This document shows, piece after piece, positions 4,985 through 6,234 of a stretch of DNA of 6,234 nucleotides (position 1 is the stretch's first letter; each line of letters begins with the position of its first letter). The position numbers and the translations under genes were made by a program. The notes below the pieces were generated by a model that did not search any database, was not told the origin of the DNA, and saw only the letters and a list, made by a program, of their open reading frames with translations. The stretch is from Collinsella sp. AF02-46-1 (GTDB taxonomy: Bacteria > Actinomycetota > Coriobacteriia > Coriobacteriales > Coriobacteriaceae): contig NZ_QSBV01000034.1 in NCBI RefSeq assembly GCF_003465825.1, positions 1 through 6,234 of the forward strand, given 5' to 3'.

Positions 4985-6106
4985 ATGCGCACAGCAAACA
5001 CGCACAGAAACATGGCACGCTGCGCTGCTACGGCAACCCTCGCTTGTGTTTTGGGCCTGGGCCTCGTGGCTCCGGCCTACGCCGATACCGCATCCGACCT
5101 TGCCGCTGCTCGTACTAAACTCGAGCAGATCGGCACGCAAACCCAGCAAATTCACGATGAACTCTCCGCACAGACGCAGGAGCTTGATCAGACTGCAGGC
5201 GAGATTACGCAAAAGCAGCAAGAGATCGCCGAAGGCCAGGCAAAGCTTTCGAGCTACGTTGCCGGTGAGTACAAGACCGGCGGCCTGAGTCTCCTTCAGG
5301 TCCTGACGGGTGTCGACGATCTGGGCGATATGCTCAACCGTCTGTTCTACTACGGCAAGGTGTCCGACAAGCAGGCCCAGACCATCCAAGAGGTCAAGGA
5401 CCTTAAGCAGCAGCTCACCGATAAGCAGGCCGAGCAGGAGAAGAACGTCGCCGCGACGCAGAAGAAAGTCGACGAGCTCAATGCCCAGCAGGCTGAGGCC
5501 CAGAATGTCGTGAACTCCCTGGATTCACAGCTGCAGGCCGAGCTTGCTGCCGAGGCCGAGGCCAACGCTGCGCTGCAGGCTGGCATTAATGCCAGCACCG
5601 CCGAAAAGGCCACGGTGAGCAACGACACCGCCGGTACGACCGAGAACACCAACAATGGTGGCGGTACGACCAACAACGGCGGCGGCAACACGCCTGCGCC
5701 CGCGCCCGCTCCTGCCCCCACGCCGCAGCCCGTGACGCCCGCTCCGACTCCGACGCCTTCCGCACCGAGCCAGTCCGTTGACGGCGGTACCGTTGTTTCT
5801 CGCGCTTATAGCAAGCTGGGTTGCGCTTATTCTTGGGGCGGCATTGGACCGAACAGCTTTGACTGCTCCGGCTTTGTAAGCTATTGCCTCACGGGCCGCT
5901 ACTGCCGTCTGGGCACCACCGGCACTTTCATGGGTTGGACCCGTGTGTCCGATCCGCAACCCGGCGATGTTGTGGTTAACTCCTACCATACCGGCATCTA
6001 TATCGGTAATGGCCAGATGATCCATGCTTCCGACTACAAAACGGGCGTTATCATCAGCTCCGTCGCAGCCGGTATGAACAACAACTACATCTTCGTACGC
6101 TACTAA
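4985..6106 (+). CDS. Secreted coiled-coil NlpC/P60 peptidoglycan endopeptidase
   Basis: This 373-residue exported cell-wall hydrolase is expected to cut peptide bonds in peptidoglycan stems, most likely D-Glu to the diamino acid. A signal peptide covers about residues 1-33 with cleavage after AYA (31-33). Residues 35-200 are Gln/Glu/Ala-rich heptad-like helices broken at 91-125, resembling the coiled coil that holds PcsB/RipA-type hydrolases inactive. A linker follows, with Asn/Gly repeats (223-236) and a Pro/Ala/Thr stretch (237-261), probably crossing the wall. The NlpC/P60 domain (about 266-373) carries catalytic C294 in FDCSGF, H335 in HTGIYIG and H347 in MIHAS, so it looks active. Three further cysteines (C280, C301, C307) are unusual. 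The start at 4985 has AAAGGA 6 nt upstream. The gene begins 32 nt after apt and is followed by a strong terminator. Confidence 0.94.
   Translation: MRTANTHRNMARCAATATLACVLGLGLVAPAYADTASDLAAARTKLEQIGTQTQQIHDELSAQTQELDQTAGEITQKQQEIAEGQAKLSSYVAGEYKTGGLSLLQVLTGVDDLGDMLNRLFYYGKVSDKQAQTIQEVKDLKQQLTDKQAEQEKNVAATQKKVDELNAQQAEAQNVVNSLDSQLQAELAAEAEANAALQAGINASTAEKATVSNDTAGTTENTNNGGGTTNNGGGNTPAPAPAPAPTPQPVTPAPTPTPSAPSQSVDGGTVVSRAYSKLGCAYSWGGIGPNSFDCSGFVSYCLTGRYCRLGTTGTFMGWTRVSDPQPGDVVVNSYHTGIYIGNGQMIHASDYKTGVIISSVAAGMNNNYIFVRY
5651..5692 (+). repeat. Two tandem 21-bp units encoding NNGGGTT / NNGGGNT
   Basis: Two consecutive imperfect 21-bp units sit within the linker of the NlpC/P60 gene (residues 223-236). 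They precede a Pro/Ala/Thr-rich stretch at 5693-5767. Such units can expand or contract by slippage, which would change linker length between strains. Confidence 0.55.
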
Positions 6107-6128
6107 TTTATTACTACAGCGAACGAAC

Positions 6129-6168
6129 ATGGGCCTCGCGATCTTGAGTCACGAGGCCCATTCTTTTT
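6129..6168 (+). terminator. Strong rho-independent terminator after the NlpC/P60 gene
   Basis: A perfect 10-bp stem, ATGGGCCTCG (6129-6138) with CGAGGCCCAT (6152-6161), encloses a 13-nt loop and runs straight into TTCTTTTT (6161-6168). It lies 22 nt after the stop codon at 6104-6106 and probably ends transcription of the plus-strand gene group. Confidence 0.92.
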
Positions 6169-6234
6169 ACCCCTACCGTTTGCCATAAAATCAGGGGTTG
6201 ATTTCCGATCTCAGCCGAACACATTGAGCAAATA

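Noticed and set aside
6169..6234. Promoter or gene start in the last 66 nt
   Set aside because: TAAAAT at 6186-6191 could be a -10 box, but no -35 box is visible at the right distance and the window ends before any start codon can be judged.
1..6234. CRISPR array, tRNA or rRNA genes, insertion sequence
   Set aside because: I saw no regularly spaced repeats, cloverleaf-like segments or transposase motifs on either strand.

Overview
The window looks like chromosomal DNA from a moderately GC-rich member of the Actinomycetota, most likely an anaerobic gut member of the Coriobacteriia (Collinsella-like). This is inferred from three things: an actinobacterial gene order (CDP-alcohol phosphatidyltransferase, GarA-like FHA protein, Rv1828-like MerR regulator), a secreted coiled-coil NlpC/P60 hydrolase, and a lantibiotic-immunity type ABC exporter. 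The genus is not proven by the sequence alone.

Layout. Positions 1-1894, minus strand, hold a tightly coupled three-gene ABC exporter operon of the LanFEG (lantibiotic self-protection or resistance) type: ATPase (1166-1894), permease E (399-1169) and permease G (1-399, cut by the window edge). The genes overlap by 4 nt and 1 nt. This block is much richer in GC (about 70-85 % in the lines I counted) than the rest (about 57 %), so it may have a separate origin.

Positions 1895-2291 are an intergenic region between the minus-strand exporter operon and the plus-strand genes. It has an AT-rich core (about 38 % GC at 2041-2100) and carries a perfect 13-bp inverted repeat with a 31-nt spacer (2107-2163), two perfect 10-bp palindromes, a 6-bp dyad and a plausible sigma-70 type promoter for the plus-strand genes.

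Positions 2292-4952, plus strand, hold a pgsA-like membrane phosphatidyltransferase, a small FHA protein that resembles GarA/OdhI including part of its N-terminal phosphorylation motif, a MerR-family regulator resembling mycobacterial Rv1828, and adenine phosphoribosyltransferase (apt). Positions 4985-6106 encode a secreted NlpC/P60 peptidoglycan hydrolase with a coiled-coil N-terminal half and an Asn/Gly then Pro/Ala linker. A strong intrinsic terminator follows at 6129-6168. The last 66 nt hold nothing I can assign.

How the parts relate. The plus-strand genes run in one direction with gaps of 3 to 66 nt and no intrinsic terminator before 6129, so a common transcript is possible, perhaps with an internal promoter before the FHA gene. 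In mycobacteria and corynebacteria the FHA protein is a phosphorylation-controlled switch of 2-oxoglutarate and glutamate metabolism. Its pairing here with the MerR gene (3 nt apart) suggests that an old actinobacterial regulatory pair is retained in a distant, probably anaerobic lineage. The exporter operon is likely a separate module for defence against peptide antibiotics.
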